Assembly (NCBI RefSeq): GCF_030915485.1
Contig: NZ_CP133266.1
Span: 1,178,001-1,242,000, forward strand
Length of the DNA: 64,000 nucleotides
Reading direction: 5' to 3'
DNA from: Neobacillus sp. PS3-40
GTDB taxonomy: Bacteria; Bacillota; Bacilli; Bacillales; Cytobacillaceae
Shown one piece after another: positions 38,901 to 49,501 of this stretch; the first letter of the stretch is position 1; every line of letters begins with the position of its first letter. A program made the translations under genes and the position numbers. The notes beneath the pieces are model-generated. The model did no database searches. It saw only the letters and a list, made by a program, of their open reading frames with translations, and was not told the DNA's origin.

Positions 38901-40658
38901 ATGAACAAAAGGATAGGAACGTTAACTTTATGTTTCATTTTAATTTTTGGATTGTTGCCTCATGCAAAAGTAAAGGCAGCAATCGGTTCAGTTACGATTA
39001 ACGGCGATGCAGTTAATATTCGTGAAGGTCCTGGTTTAAGCTATCCTCTAGTTATAAATGTTAAAAGAGGGGACAAGTTTTCAATATTAGATGAAAAAGG
39101 GGACTGGAGTAAACTGCAACTTTCCAACGGGAAAACAGGTTGGGTTGCCAATTGGCTCGTCTCAAAAAGCAATCAATTACTTACGTCTGGCACATCTAAT
39201 ACTGATGATCCATCTGCTACAGCTAATACGAATCAATTAAGGGTTCGATCAGGGCCTGGGACAAGCTTTCAGATTGTAGGGTACTTAAACAAAGGTCAAA
39301 AGGTTACTGTCCTTTATAAAAATGAAAACTGGATTAAAATCACAGCCTCCTTTGGCTCTGGCTGGGTTGCAAGTCAGTATTTAGATCTGAAGAGTGTACA
39401 AACCCAAACAAGCACAATAGACAATAAAAAAGAGTTACAAGTTGGCTTGGTTGTGGGTGACAAGCTAAATGTGCGAAGTAATCCATCACTATCAAGTACT
39501 GTTCTTGGAAAGCTATCAAAAGGCATGACAGTACCTATCTATTCCCAAAAGGACAATTGGCTGGAAATCCGTTTTTCAAATCAAAAAGCATGGGTGAGTT
39601 CGCAATTTATTACCATTAAGACAGATAGACCTTCACCCACACCATCTTCTCCAAAAAGCGGAACGGTAGGTACAGTGACTGCAAACGGGATACATATTCG
39701 CAGTGGTTCTTCTTTAAACACAAAAATTATTGGAACGGTGAACAAAGGACAGCATTTTACCATTGTGGAGGAAGTTAATAATTGGGATAAAATTGAATAC
39801 AAATCAGGGACCTATGGCTGGGTTGCCGGGTGGTATCTTGATAAATCATCACCTTCTAACACCTCTATTCCACAAAAAACAGGAAAGGAAAGCACTGTAA
39901 CAATCCTGCATAATGGGTCAAATATCCGCAAAAGTCCCAATGTGCAATCCGATGTATTACAGATTGTTAATGAAGGGGATACATTTAAAGTTGCTGAGAT
40001 CACCAACCAATGGTATGCAGTAAAACTGAAGAATGGAGTAACAGGTTATATTGCTGGTTGGCTTGTTTCAATAAATGGCTCTTCACCGCAAATTGAAAAA
40101 CCGGGTGCCGAAAGCTATCTTAAAAATAAAACAATTGTGGTTGACCCTGGACATGGCGGTATTGATAACGGAACGACCGGAGTCAGTGGGACGCTTGAAA
40201 AGGAATTAACACTAAGGACAGCGAAACTTTTGTATGACAAATTAAAAGCATCTGGAGTAAATGTTATCTTAACAAGAAGTATTGATGCCTATATTTCTCT
40301 TCCTTCACGTGTTAGCACATCAAGATTTCAGCAAGCAGATGCCTTTATAAGTTTGCATTACGATAGCAATACAAATCGAAGCGTTCGTGGAATGACGGGG
40401 TATTATTATTATTCCTCCCAAAAACCACTTGCCCAGTACATCTACTCCTCAACTCTTAACCAGACAAAAGTAAAGGATCGAGGGGTACGATTCGGTGATT
40501 TTCATGTTATTCGTGAAAACAGCCAAAAAGCAACATTGCTTGAATTAGGCTATTTAAGTAACCCTGAAGAAGAACTAACCCTAACATCTGGACTATTCCA
40601 GGAAGGTGCCGCAACAGGGATCTACGATGGACTTGCCCGTTACTTTAAGGATAATTAA
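38901..40658 (+). CDS. yrvJ: N-acetylmuramoyl-L-alanine amidase with five SH3b repeats (YrvJ)
   Basis: A secreted 585-residue cell-wall hydrolase. It has a signal peptide (about 1-28, cleavage near VKAA), five bacterial SH3 domains of about 60 residues that should bind the wall (starting near residues 30, 110, 187, 258 and 330), and a C-terminal Amidase_3 zinc domain. In the latter, DPGHGG, Glu of TLEKELTL and SLHYD supply the metal ligands and the Glu of LLELGYLSN the catalytic acid. It cuts the bond between MurNAc and the stem peptide. GGGAGGAG precedes the ATG. Length exceeds my recollection of B. subtilis YrvJ by roughly one SH3 unit. Confidence 0.93.
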   Translation: MNKRIGTLTLCFILIFGLLPHAKVKAAIGSVTINGDAVNIREGPGLSYPLVINVKRGDKFSILDEKGDWSKLQLSNGKTGWVANWLVSKSNQLLTSGTSNTDDPSATANTNQLRVRSGPGTSFQIVGYLNKGQKVTVLYKNENWIKITASFGSGWVASQYLDLKSVQTQTSTIDNKKELQVGLVVGDKLNVRSNPSLSSTVLGKLSKGMTVPIYSQKDNWLEIRFSNQKAWVSSQFITIKTDRPSPTPSSPKSGTVGTVTANGIHIRSGSSLNTKIIGTVNKGQHFTIVEEVNNWDKIEYKSGTYGWVAGWYLDKSSPSNTSIPQKTGKESTVTILHNGSNIRKSPNVQSDVLQIVNEGDTFKVAEITNQWYAVKLKNGVTGYIAGWLVSINGSSPQIEKPGAESYLKNKTIVVDPGHGGIDNGTTGVSGTLEKELTLRTAKLLYDKLKASGVNVILTRSIDAYISLPSRVSTSRFQQADAFISLHYDSNTNRSVRGMTGYYYYSSQKPLAQYIYSSTLNQTKVKDRGVRFGDFHVIRENSQKATLLELGYLSNPEEELTLTSGLFQEGAATGIYDGLARYFKDN

Positions 40659-40705
40659 AGAACGACCGAACATTTAGCCTAACTCTCATTGGATATATTC
40701 TGATT

Positions 40706-40756
40706 AGCAAAAAAAGCTTGGCACAGTTTTTTATAAATGTGCCAAGCTTTTTTAAC
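40706..40756. terminator. Terminator, bidirectional, between yrvJ and dtd
   Basis: AAAAAAGCTTGGCACA / TGTGCCAAGCTTTTTT stem with T runs on both strands. The left flank TCTGATTAGCAAA resembles the end of the dispersed repeat. Confidence 0.92.
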
Positions 40757-41195
40757 TTTTACTCTCTAAAATCAAGGTGACAGGACCGTCATTTATCAAC
40801 GCGACATCCATCATCGCTCCAAATACTCCGGTTTCAACTTGTATTCCTTTTTCCCGGAGAATACTGTTGAAGTTCTCGTAAATTTGAGAAGCCTGTTCAG
40901 GTCTAGCAGCGTCCATAAAATTGGGTCTTCTTCCTTTTCGACAATCTCCATATAAGGTAAATTGCGAAATTGAAAGAATTTGACCCCCGACATCTACTAA
41001 TGAAAAATTCATTTTTTCATTTTCATCTTCAAATATTCGAAGGTTAGCAATTTTATCCGCTAAATAACTAGCATCCTCTACAGTATCCTGGTGCGTAACG
41101 CCAACTAACAAGACAAGTCCACTTGAAATTTGCCCTGTAACTTCCCCGTCAACCGTTACGCTTGCTTTTTTACTACGTTGAACAACAATTCTCAT
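40752..41195 (-). CDS. dtd: D-aminoacyl-tRNA deacylase
   Basis: A 147-residue DTD protein. [17 protein letters not shown] and the GPVT motif ([11 protein letters not shown]) form the active-site signature, and it starts MRIVVQRS. It hydrolyses D-amino acids (and glycine) from tRNA, a translation proofreading step. The gene starts 12 bases after the relA stop, as in many Firmicutes. Confidence 0.96.
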   Translation of the reverse strand: MRIVVQRSKKASVTVDGEVTGQISSGLVLLVGVTHQDTVEDASYLADKIANLRIFEDENEKMNFSLVDVGGQILSISQFTLYGDCRKGRRPNFMDAARPEQASQIYENFNSILREKGIQVETGVFGAMMDVALINDGPVTLILESKS

Positions 41196-41206
41196 GCGTA
41201 AACTCC

Positions 41207-43402
41207 TTAGCTCATAATTCTTCGAACAGAATAAATATCCGGTATTTGTTTAATCCGATCAACAACTTTACGCAAGTGACTTACATTATGAATAGCGATT
41301 GACATGATAATGGTTGCCATTTTATTGCGATCTGATTTCCCTGAAACCGCTGAAATGTTTGTCTTAGACTCATTGACAGCCTGTAAAACTGCATTGAGTA
41401 GCCCGCTACGATCATAGCCATTGATCTCAATATCAACGTTATATTCTTTACATTCGTTTAGTGAAGACTCCCATTCTACTGGAATTAATCTTGCCTGAGC
41501 ATCATTAGAATCAATATTTGGACAATCTGCTCGATGAACGGATACTCCCCGTCCTTTCGTAATAAATCCAACAATTTCATCACCAGGGATAGGGTTACAA
41601 CACTTCGATAGACGAATTAAAAGATTATCAATACCTGATACCCTTACGCCTGACTCGCGCTTTTTAGTGGACGGAAATCCTTTTAAATCCGATATTTTGT
41701 TTGTAATATTGTTTGATTGTTCCTGATCCCGTTTTTTACGCAACTTTTCTGTCAAACGGTTTGCTACTTGGAGAGCCGTAATTCCGTTGTAACCAACCGC
41801 AGCATACATATCTTCTTCATTTGAAAAATTAAATTTTTCCGCAACCTTTTTTAGATTGTCTAGAGTAAAAATTTCTTTTATATCAAACTCCATCGAGCGG
41901 ATTTCTTTCTCAATAAGTTCTTTACCCTTGTCGACATTTTCATCGCGGCGTTGCTTTTTAAAGAAAGCACGTATTTTATTTTTTGCCTGAGAAGTTTGAG
42001 CAAGCTTCAACCAGTCCTGGCTTGGACCATATGAATGTTTAGAATTTAATATTTCAACGATATCGCCAGTTTTTAATTTATAATCAAGCGTAACCATTTT
42101 TCCATTCACTTTTGCACCTATTGTCTTGTTACCAATTTCAGAATGAATTCGATAAGCAAAATCAATTGGCACAGAACCAGACGGTAATTCAATAACGTCA
42201 CCTTTTGGAGTAAAAACAAATACCATATCTGAAAATAAATCAATCTTAAGTGACTCCATGAACTCTTCGGCATTCGCAGTATCATCCTGGAATTCAAGAA
42301 TTTCCCTAAACCAGGTTAATTTTTGTTCATAGGAAGAGATGTCATTAATGGCTTTCCCTTCTTTATAGGCCCAGTGGGCTGCAATCCCGAATTCTGCAAT
42401 ACGATGCATCTCAAACGTACGAATTTGAACCTCTAATGGATCGCCCTTTGGCCCAATAACAGTTGTGTGCAATGATTGATACATATTTGGTTTAGGCATC
42501 GCGATATAGTCCTTAAATCTCCCAGGCATTGGCTTCCAACAAGTATGGATAATACCTAGAACGGCATAGCAATCCTTTATGTTATTCACAACAATCCTTA
42601 CTGCCAACAAGTCATAGATTTCACTAAACTGCTTATTTTGCAAAACCATTTTCCGGTAAATGCTATAAATATGTTTAGGCCTTCCTGACAGGTCTGCCTT
42701 AATAGAAACTTCTTTTAATCTACCTCGTACCTCATCCATGACATCATCTAAATATTGTTCACGCTCAGCCCGCTTCTTTTTCATTAAATTAACAATCCGG
42801 TAATATTGTTGCGGATTTAAATATCTTAATGCTGTATCTTCCAATTCCCACTTGATTTTAGATATACCTATTCGGTGGGCAAGAGGTGCGAAAATTTCTA
42901 GTGTTTCATTTGAAATTCGACGCTGTTTCTCACTCGGAAGATGTTTTAGTGTCCGCATATTGTGTAAGCGATCCGCTAGCTTAATGAGAATAACCCGAAT
43001 ATCTTGGGCCATTGCCACAAACATCTTCCGATGATTCTCTGCTTGCTGCTCTTCATGGGATTTATATTTTATTTTACCTAACTTTGTTACACCATCGACA
43101 AGCATCGCCACTTCATCGTTAAAGATCGTTTCTAAGTCCTTTAAAGAAACGTTTGTATCTTCAACAACGTCGTGAAGAAAACCAGCAGCAACCGTAGCAG
43201 GATCCATCTCTAAATCAGCGAGGATTCCAGCAACCTGGATGGGATGAATAATGTACGGTTCACCCGATTTCCTGTATTGTTCACGATGAGCATGCTTGGC
43301 AAATTCGTAAGCCCTTTTAACAATTTCAACATTCTCATCGTTTAAATAAGCTTTGGTTTTGTCGATGACTTGTTCGGCGGTTAACACCTGATCATTCGCC
43401 AT
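41207..43402 (-). CDS. relA: Bifunctional (p)ppGpp synthetase/hydrolase Rel
   Basis: A 731-residue stringent-response enzyme: HD hydrolase domain (FLHDVVEDT with upstream YIIHPIQVA), synthetase domain ([30 protein letters not shown]), TGS domain, helical and zinc-finger region ([12 protein letters not shown]), and C-terminal ACT domain. Both active sites appear intact, so it should make and degrade ppGpp in response to amino acid starvation sensed at the ribosome. AAAGGTG precedes the ATG. The 340-base gap upstream holds dispersed repeat copy 4 and the apt terminator. Confidence 0.97.
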   Translation of the reverse strand: MANDQVLTAEQVIDKTKAYLNDENVEIVKRAYEFAKHAHREQYRKSGEPYIIHPIQVAGILADLEMDPATVAAGFLHDVVEDTNVSLKDLETIFNDEVAMLVDGVTKLGKIKYKSHEEQQAENHRKMFVAMAQDIRVILIKLADRLHNMRTLKHLPSEKQRRISNETLEIFAPLAHRIGISKIKWELEDTALRYLNPQQYYRIVNLMKKKRAEREQYLDDVMDEVRGRLKEVSIKADLSGRPKHIYSIYRKMVLQNKQFSEIYDLLAVRIVVNNIKDCYAVLGIIHTCWKPMPGRFKDYIAMPKPNMYQSLHTTVIGPKGDPLEVQIRTFEMHRIAEFGIAAHWAYKEGKAINDISSYEQKLTWFREILEFQDDTANAEEFMESLKIDLFSDMVFVFTPKGDVIELPSGSVPIDFAYRIHSEIGNKTIGAKVNGKMVTLDYKLKTGDIVEILNSKHSYGPSQDWLKLAQTSQAKNKIRAFFKKQRRDENVDKGKELIEKEIRSMEFDIKEIFTLDNLKKVAEKFNFSNEEDMYAAVGYNGITALQVANRLTEKLRKKRDQEQSNNITNKISDLKGFPSTKKRESGVRVSGIDNLLIRLSKCCNPIPGDEIVGFITKGRGVSVHRADCPNIDSNDAQARLIPVEWESSLNECKEYNVDIEINGYDRSGLLNAVLQAVNESKTNISAVSGKSDRNKMATIIMSIAIHNVSHLRKVVDRIKQIPDIYSVRRIMS

Positions 43403-43605
43403 AAAATCACCTTTATTTCATTTCATTTATTTTATTATAATATTATTCCTATCAACAGTTCTTCAAATCCACGTTTATTTAAAATTTGGAATGATTGATT
43501 GTTACTATTATCGAAAAAAAAAGCCAAGATGTAAAGGGATTGAATACTAATTTTACTGGATATTTGAAATTTTTGTCGAAAAATGCATATTTTATAAATA
43601 AAATG

Positions 43606-43710
43606 ATAAAGAAAACTCGGCGATTGGCGAGCCCCCAAGGGCGATTATTAGGTGAAGTTGCACTTATGCGCTAGCAGAATTTTTGGATAAAAATTCTGCT
43701 TAGCTAAAAA
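43606..43710 (+). repeat. Dispersed multi-hairpin repeat, copy 4
   Basis: A full-length copy: TAAAGAAAACTCGG...TTGGCGAGCCCC, AAGGGCGATTATTAGGTG, GTTGCACTTATGCGCTAGCA, and GAATTTTTGGATAAAAATTC ending TTAGCTAAAAAAA. The final A run is also the T run of the leftward apt terminator. The first stem has a C-C mismatch. Confidence 0.85.
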
Positions 43711-43737
43711 AAGAGTACTCTTTACTTGAGTACTCCT
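43702..43737 (-). terminator. Terminator of apt
   Basis: GGAGTACTCAAGTAAAGAGTACTC on the minus strand forms a stem, then TTTTTTTAG. The T run belongs to the end of repeat copy 4. Confidence 0.8.
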
Positions 43738-43743
43738 TGTGTC

Positions 43744-44256
43744 TTAAAATTCCATTAAAGTTAAAATGTCATAACCATTTAGATTTTTTCTACCCTCTAA
43801 ATACGTTAATTCAATCAGAAAAGCAATGCCCGCTACAACTCCACCAAGCCCTTCAACTAGCTTTATGGTTGCGTCGATTGTTCCACCTGTTGCAAGCAAG
43901 TCATCCGTGATTAGCACACGTTGACCAGGCTTAATGGCATCCTTATGGATAGTAAGCACATCTGATCCATATTCCAAGCCATAATTTACTTTTATTGTTT
44001 CACGAGGAAGCTTGCCTTCTTTTCGAACGGGTGCAAAACCAACTCCAAGTGCGTATGCTACTGGACATCCAATAATAAATCCTCGTGCTTCGGGGCCAAC
44101 TACAAGATCAATTCCCATTTTCTTCGCATATTCGACAATTTGGTCTGTTGCATATTTATATGCTTCTCCATTATCCATTAAGGTTGTAATATCTTTAAAT
44201 TTGATTCCCGGTTTCGGCCAATCAGGTACAATGGTAATAAATTGTTTTAAATCCAC
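43744..44256 (-). CDS. apt: Adenine phosphoribosyltransferase
   Basis: A 170-residue purine salvage enzyme making AMP from adenine and PRPP. GPEARGF is the conserved N-terminal motif and [13 protein letters not shown] the PRPP-binding loop. It starts at GTG 44256, sharing one base with the recJ stop, with GGAGGTAAC upstream, so it is coupled to recJ. Length is typical. Confidence 0.97.
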   Translation of the reverse strand: MDLKQFITIVPDWPKPGIKFKDITTLMDNGEAYKYATDQIVEYAKKMGIDLVVGPEARGFIIGCPVAYALGVGFAPVRKEGKLPRETIKVNYGLEYGSDVLTIHKDAIKPGQRVLITDDLLATGGTIDATIKLVEGLGGVVAGIAFLIELTYLEGRKNLNGYDILTLMEF

Positions 44257-46610
44257 TATTCTGTTACCTCCTCAATTTCAACCGACTCTTGAAGACTAAA
44301 GTCAAACCAGTCCTTTAATTGCTGGAATGATGATAATAGCAAATCTCTTTCGAGAGCGTATAATCCCTGCTTTATTTGATAGGTTCTTGAGTCTGTTAAA
44401 TCGCGCTTTGGCGCTTGTTTCTTTAAAGTGATAATTCCCTTGTCTATTGTAACAAAATCCAATTCGGAAAACACCTGTGACAAAAAGAAAATTGTTTCCT
44501 TCGACCAGCCTTTATTTTTAGCAATAGTATCTCCATAACGATTCAGATCAATTGGCCCTTTTTTAAGAAGCAATCCATAAAACCACTTAAAATGATCTCT
44601 GGTTGGAAGAGTACTAAAGAAATCACTTGTTTCTTTGTAAAAATAAGCATATATTCTTGCAGGCTTTTTACAATTGATAAGTTGATATACTATTTCCTTT
44701 GAGGGTGGAAGATCAACAAAAACGATATTGGAATCATCTATACTAAGATTCTTTGCTTCCTCAGTAGTTTGGATAAAAATAGCTTCATTTTTTAAGACAG
44801 GAGTTAATTTTCCATATGTTTCCTTATTAAAAAGAATACATATTCTATTTTCATCCGGAACGAATTCCTGTATATTGCTTATTCGGTTCACACCTCTGAA
44901 ATCAAATAATTGCCAGGATTTAATCGCCATATCATGAATAAAAATCTGCGGTTTTCGCATGTTGTTCCATTCATTTATTGTCAATTCTCCAATTAGAGAA
45001 ACCTTAGATGTCGGGGAAATATGATCAAATAATGATCCTAATCCAAACCCTACTCCATCTAGACTGGATTCTTGATCAGCTAAGGTAATCTTTAAATGGT
45101 TCTGGTCACTGCCAATTTTCCTTATACTTGAAATCTGAACTTCATTAATAACCACTTTTGGTTTCGGGTTATCCATTCCAAAAGGAGACAGTAGATTTAT
45201 CTCATCCAAGGTTGGCAAATCAATCGCAGGGAGCTGAATTTCCAGATCAAGCAATGTATTCGGAATGAGATCTCCGTCTGAAAGCTGATCATTTGCAAGG
45301 TTATTTAAGCGATTGCGCAGATCATCCACATCATCAACATTTAATGTCATCCCTGCAGCCATTGGATGCCCACCAAAATGCGGTAATATCTCTCGACAAG
45401 TCGATAAATTTTGAAATAGGTCAAAACCCGCTATGCTTCGTGCAGACCCTTTAGCAAGCCCTTTTTCAGCATCATAACAAAGAATGATTGTCGGTCTGTA
45501 ATACTTATCCACTAATCTTGATGCAACGATCCCAACTACCCCGGGATTCCAACCTTCTTTGCCAATGACAAGGACCTTGTTTTCAGCAATAGGGAAATTC
45601 TTTTCCACTTCTTCTATTGCCTCAGCCGTTATACTATTGACAATGGATTGCCTGGTTTTATTCATAGCATCCATTTCAGCTGCTAAGTCATCAGCCTCAT
45701 CGGGGTCGTCAGTTAATAATAGTTGTACAGCAAGATCAGCACTCGCTAAGCGTCCAACTGCATTAATCCTTGGGGCGAGGGTAAAACCAATTGTTTCCTC
45801 ATTAATTGACATTGGATCAACACTGGATATTTTTAAAATAGCCCTTAATCCAAGATTTTTTGTATCTTTAAGATTTTCTAATCCTTTTTTTGCAATCAAT
45901 CGATTTTCGCCTTTTAATGAAACTAAATCGGCAATCGTTCCAATTACCGCTATTTCAAGTAGATGTTCTGGGACACGTCCATATAGTGCATGTGCTAATT
46001 TAAAAGCAACTCCAACACCGGCAAGTTCCCGGAACGGATAAGTACTGTCAGCTAGTTTTGGATGGATGATAGCAAGTGCCACGGGTAATACTGGCCCTGG
46101 CTCGTGATGATCAGTAATAATTAAATCAAGCCCTATTTGTTTTGCAACATTTGCTTCATGAATTGCAGCAATTCCTGTATCCACCGTAATAATTAATTTG
46201 ATTCCTGATTCTGCCGCATGGCGAAATGCCTTTTCATTAGGACCATATCCCTCTGAAAAACGATTTGGAATATAAAACTGCACATCTGCCCCTAAGTCAC
46301 GAAGGGTTATCATTAAAACCGTTGTGCTACTGACTCCATCGGCATCGTAATCGCCATAGATAAGAATCGGTTCCTTCTTTTCTATCGCTTCTAAAATTCT
46401 TGAAACTGACTTTTCCATTCCTTCTAGTAAATAAGGGTCATGAAACTGATCTTTTCCATATAAAAAATACTGGGCTGTTTCAACAGTATCAAGTCCACGA
46501 TTGATAAGCATCGAAGCAACTAAAGGAGTAATTTTCAATTCATTTACAAGTGTTTCAACCTTTTGGTCATCGGATTTTTGAACAATCCATCTTGTTTTCG
46601 ACTTTAACAT
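44256..46610 (-). CDS. recJ: Single-stranded-DNA-specific exonuclease RecJ
   Basis: A 784-residue DHH-family 5'-3' exonuclease for repair and recombination. [11 protein letters not shown] and [11 protein letters not shown] hold the metal-binding acids and the DHH triad, and GGHPMAAGM is the DHHA1 motif. The C-terminal third is the extra domain seen in Bacillus RecJ. GAGGGAAC precedes its ATG. It is first of a recJ-apt unit and is followed upstream by a terminator after secDF. Confidence 0.96.
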   Translation of the reverse strand: MLKSKTRWIVQKSDDQKVETLVNELKITPLVASMLINRGLDTVETAQYFLYGKDQFHDPYLLEGMEKSVSRILEAIEKKEPILIYGDYDADGVSSTTVLMITLRDLGADVQFYIPNRFSEGYGPNEKAFRHAAESGIKLIITVDTGIAAIHEANVAKQIGLDLIITDHHEPGPVLPVALAIIHPKLADSTYPFRELAGVGVAFKLAHALYGRVPEHLLEIAVIGTIADLVSLKGENRLIAKKGLENLKDTKNLGLRAILKISSVDPMSINEETIGFTLAPRINAVGRLASADLAVQLLLTDDPDEADDLAAEMDAMNKTRQSIVNSITAEAIEEVEKNFPIAENKVLVIGKEGWNPGVVGIVASRLVDKYYRPTIILCYDAEKGLAKGSARSIAGFDLFQNLSTCREILPHFGGHPMAAGMTLNVDDVDDLRNRLNNLANDQLSDGDLIPNTLLDLEIQLPAIDLPTLDEINLLSPFGMDNPKPKVVINEVQISSIRKIGSDQNHLKITLADQESSLDGVGFGLGSLFDHISPTSKVSLIGELTINEWNNMRKPQIFIHDMAIKSWQLFDFRGVNRISNIQEFVPDENRICILFNKETYGKLTPVLKNEAIFIQTTEEAKNLSIDDSNIVFVDLPPSKEIVYQLINCKKPARIYAYFYKETSDFFSTLPTRDHFKWFYGLLLKKGPIDLNRYGDTIAKNKGWSKETIFFLSQVFSELDFVTIDKGIITLKKQAPKRDLTDSRTYQIKQGLYALERDLLLSSFQQLKDWFDFSLQESVEIEEVTE

Positions 46611-46663
46611 ACGTTCCCTCCTCAGCCTTCCTAATTATACAGGAGGGTATTTATTCTGAAAAG

Positions 46664-46691
46664 AAAAACCGCAGGAATCTGCGGTTTATAC
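46664..46691 (-). terminator. Terminator of secDF
   Basis: AAACCGCAGA / TCTGCGGTTT-type stem on the minus strand (AAACCGCAGATTCCTGCGGT) followed by TTTTCTTTTC, overlapping the secDF end. Confidence 0.85.
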
Positions 46692-48953
46692 TTGTGGGTG
46701 ATCAGAGTATTTTTTCTTTTCTTTAACGGTTTTAATGACACCTTTTTTCTTAAGTTCTTTAGCTTTCATGACTACCCAAAGGGAAGCAGCAACAAAGATG
46801 GATGAATACACACCTATTAATAAACCAACAAGTAATGCAATAGAGAAATTGCTAATAGATGGACTGCCGAAAATGAGTAATGCGAGAACGGTAACTAAAA
46901 CTGTTCCAACTGTATTTAGAGAACGAGTTAATGTTTGACGAATACTTTGATTTACAACATCAACAATATCCTGGAATGTTTTCAGGCGCTTCTTCTTGTG
47001 CATATTTTCCCGCATCCGGTCAAATGTCACAATCGTATCATGAATCGAGTAACCAATAATGGTTAAAACGGCTGCAATAAAATTCAAATCTACTTCAAGC
47101 CGTGTAATACTGAAAAAGGTAACCATGAAGAAAGCATCATGAAGCATTGCAATGATCGCCGCAATAGCCATATACATTTCAAATCGAAGGGAAACATAGA
47201 TGATGATTCCAATTGATGCATATAACAGGGCATAAATTGCATTTTTTGCAAGCTCTTTTCCAATCGTAGGAGACACTGTGCTAACACTTATATTATCTGC
47301 TCCGAGTTCCTTAGTAAACGTAGTTCTAAGATTTGCAATTTCCTCTTTATTTAGAACCCCTATAAAACGCGCTGCTGCATTTTGCTTTTTATCTCCTGAA
47401 ATGACAATGTCATCTGTTTTGAGGTCCAATTTATTAAAGACTGTTTGCAGTTTTTTCGTTGTTAGTGGTGTATTCGATTGAATATCAACCCTTGTACCAC
47501 TTGAAAAATCAATAGAAAGATTTAAACGGAAAACAAGTAATAAAACAAGTCCAACTCCAATAAGAATCCCAGAAAAGACGAAAAACTTTTTCCGATGCTT
47601 CACAAAATCAAATTTATCAAATTTAGTTGGAAGATCTAATGTATCAAAATTTTGGTTGAGATCGTGTATTTCAGATTGTTTCACACCAAACCAGCTTGCT
47701 TTTTTATTTAAGAATTTACTATTTACCCAAAGTCCAAGCAATAGGCGTGAACCGTAAACTGCTGTGATAAAACTCAAGATAACACTCAGGATTAACATGG
47801 TAGCAAACCCTTTTACAGAGCTTGTCCCATAAAAGAATAATACTGAGCCAGCAATAATTGTATTTAAGTTAGAATCTAGGATTGCGGTGAATGCATTCTT
47901 TTCACCAGCTTGGAAAGCAGATTTGACTGACTTACCAACTTTTAATTCCTCTTTTATCCGCTCATACGTTATGATATTGGCATCTACTGCCATCCCCACC
48001 CCGAGTATGAGTGCCGCAATTCCCGGCAGGGTTAACACACCGTTCATCCAGTCAAATAATAATAGGATTAAATAAATATAAATACTTAATGAGACAACAG
48101 CAATAAGTCCAGGGAAACGGTAATATACAAGCATAAATAAGAAGATGATGATAACACCAATGATACCAGCAACGACCGTTTCATGTAATGCTTGTGTTCC
48201 AAACTTTGCTCCTACAGAATTTGAATAAACTTCTTTCAGTTTAACAGGAAGTGCTCCTGCATTTAAAAGTGATGATAACGTTTGAGCCTCTTTCACAGTA
48301 AAACTACCAACAATTGATACTGTATCTTGGTTAAATACTTCTTTAACTGTAGGTGCTGATAAAAAATTAGGATCTTTCTTGGTAACTTCATTTTTAAAGG
48401 AATCTTTTCCTTTAACATAATCAAGCCAAATTACAAGTTCATTATTTGGAGCCATATTAACTATTTTTTGTGTAACATCACGGAATTTGCTAGCACTCTT
48501 TAATTTAAGAGATACACTTGGCTTTCCGTTTTCATCAAATGTTTGTTTCGCTCCATTTTGAGCCAGATCCGTTCCGTCCATCATTAGACGGTCATTAGCA
48601 TCACGGAACGTTAAATTTGCTTGGGTAGACAAAATTTTCCGCGCTTCATTTTGATCTTCAACACCGGCAAGCTGAACACGAATTCGGTTCTTACCTTCAA
48701 TTTGAATGCTCGGCTCACTTACTCCAAGGACATTTATACGTCTATCAAGTGCTTCGGCTGTACTAGCCAACGCAGCTTTGTCAATTTTTTGTCCTTTTTT
48801 AGCTGGATGGACTTCGTACAATACTTCAAAACCACCTTGAAGATCCAAACCAAGCTTTAGATTTTTAACAATATTTTTAGTTGTGCCACCGAGCACACTT
48901 CCTGCCAGTAAGATAATCAGCAAGAAAGCAACGATTCTACTACGTTTAACCAT
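46686..48953 (-). CDS. secDF: Protein translocase subunit SecDF (fused)
   Basis: A 755-residue fusion of SecD and SecF, the usual form in Bacillus. The SecD half begins with one helix, has a large extracytoplasmic P1 domain (LGLDLQGGFEVLYEV) and the membrane motif GVGMAVDANIITYERI. The SecF half repeats the plan with IDFSSGTRVD and TIIGYSIHDTIVTFDR. About 12 membrane helices. It drives late steps of Sec export with proton motive force. ATG 48953 follows AAGGAGGAG; the longer frame to 48995 starts upstream of that site. The partner yajC is at 52.7 kb. Confidence 0.96.
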   Translation of the reverse strand: MVKRSRIVAFLLIILLAGSVLGGTTKNIVKNLKLGLDLQGGFEVLYEVHPAKKGQKIDKAALASTAEALDRRINVLGVSEPSIQIEGKNRIRVQLAGVEDQNEARKILSTQANLTFRDANDRLMMDGTDLAQNGAKQTFDENGKPSVSLKLKSASKFRDVTQKIVNMAPNNELVIWLDYVKGKDSFKNEVTKKDPNFLSAPTVKEVFNQDTVSIVGSFTVKEAQTLSSLLNAGALPVKLKEVYSNSVGAKFGTQALHETVVAGIIGVIIIFLFMLVYYRFPGLIAVVSLSIYIYLILLLFDWMNGVLTLPGIAALILGVGMAVDANIITYERIKEELKVGKSVKSAFQAGEKNAFTAILDSNLNTIIAGSVLFFYGTSSVKGFATMLILSVILSFITAVYGSRLLLGLWVNSKFLNKKASWFGVKQSEIHDLNQNFDTLDLPTKFDKFDFVKHRKKFFVFSGILIGVGLVLLLVFRLNLSIDFSSGTRVDIQSNTPLTTKKLQTVFNKLDLKTDDIVISGDKKQNAAARFIGVLNKEEIANLRTTFTKELGADNISVSTVSPTIGKELAKNAIYALLYASIGIIIYVSLRFEMYMAIAAIIAMLHDAFFMVTFFSITRLEVDLNFIAAVLTIIGYSIHDTIVTFDRMRENMHKKKRLKTFQDIVDVVNQSIRQTLTRSLNTVGTVLVTVLALLIFGSPSISNFSIALLVGLLIGVYSSIFVAASLWVVMKAKELKKKGVIKTVKEKKKYSDHPQV

Positions 48954-49076
48954 TATGTACTGCTCCTCCTTTGACTTAGATAAGCCGACTTTCATATAAA
49001 AGTTATCCTAAAAGACCATTATTTCTATTATGAAATAAGATAGGAAACCTGTCAATTTCTCCAAAGTGGAAAATAA

Positions 49077-49373
49077 TTATTTTAGCAGCATTTTCCATTC
49101 ATTTTCACCTTTTAGTAATAATTCCGGTGACTTATATGCCTCGATTGTTGCAAAACTCATATAATCACTAACTTTAATTGATAAAATATCTTGAACAATT
49201 TCGAACAGTTTTTTATCATCCTTTACTTTCTTCCACTTCTTTCTAATGAGGTATTCCCAAAGCTCTTTTTCAGAAATGGTATTGTAACCAAGCATTTGAA
49301 ATTCATCAAGCTTACTTCTCAAAGCTGGCTTTACTCGAATGCGAAAATGTTCGTATTCATGGTCTATTTTCAA
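49077..49373 (-). CDS. comN: Post-transcriptional regulator ComN
   Basis: A 98-residue protein of the ComN (YrzD) family, starting with TTG 49373 behind GGAGGCG. Its sequence is basic and helical (FRIRVKPALRSKLDEFQMLGYNTISEKELWEYL in two segments). In B. subtilis ComN affects the comE competence mRNA. The gene is divergent from spoVB, the same arrangement as in B. subtilis. Confidence 0.85.
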   Translation of the reverse strand: MKIDHEYEHFRIRVKPALRSKLDEFQMLGYNTISEKELWEYLIRKKWKKVKDDKKLFEIVQDILSIKVSDYMSFATIEAYKSPELLLKGENEWKMLLK

Positions 49374-49501
49374 AATAGCGCCTCCCCATTACAAAAGATT
49401 TCCAATATTAAAAAATACTCCTGCTTGTCATGCTTTGTCCATCTCAATGCATATAGTTAATTGTATATGAATTCACCTATTTTGAGAAGGTGGGAAGTGG
49501 A

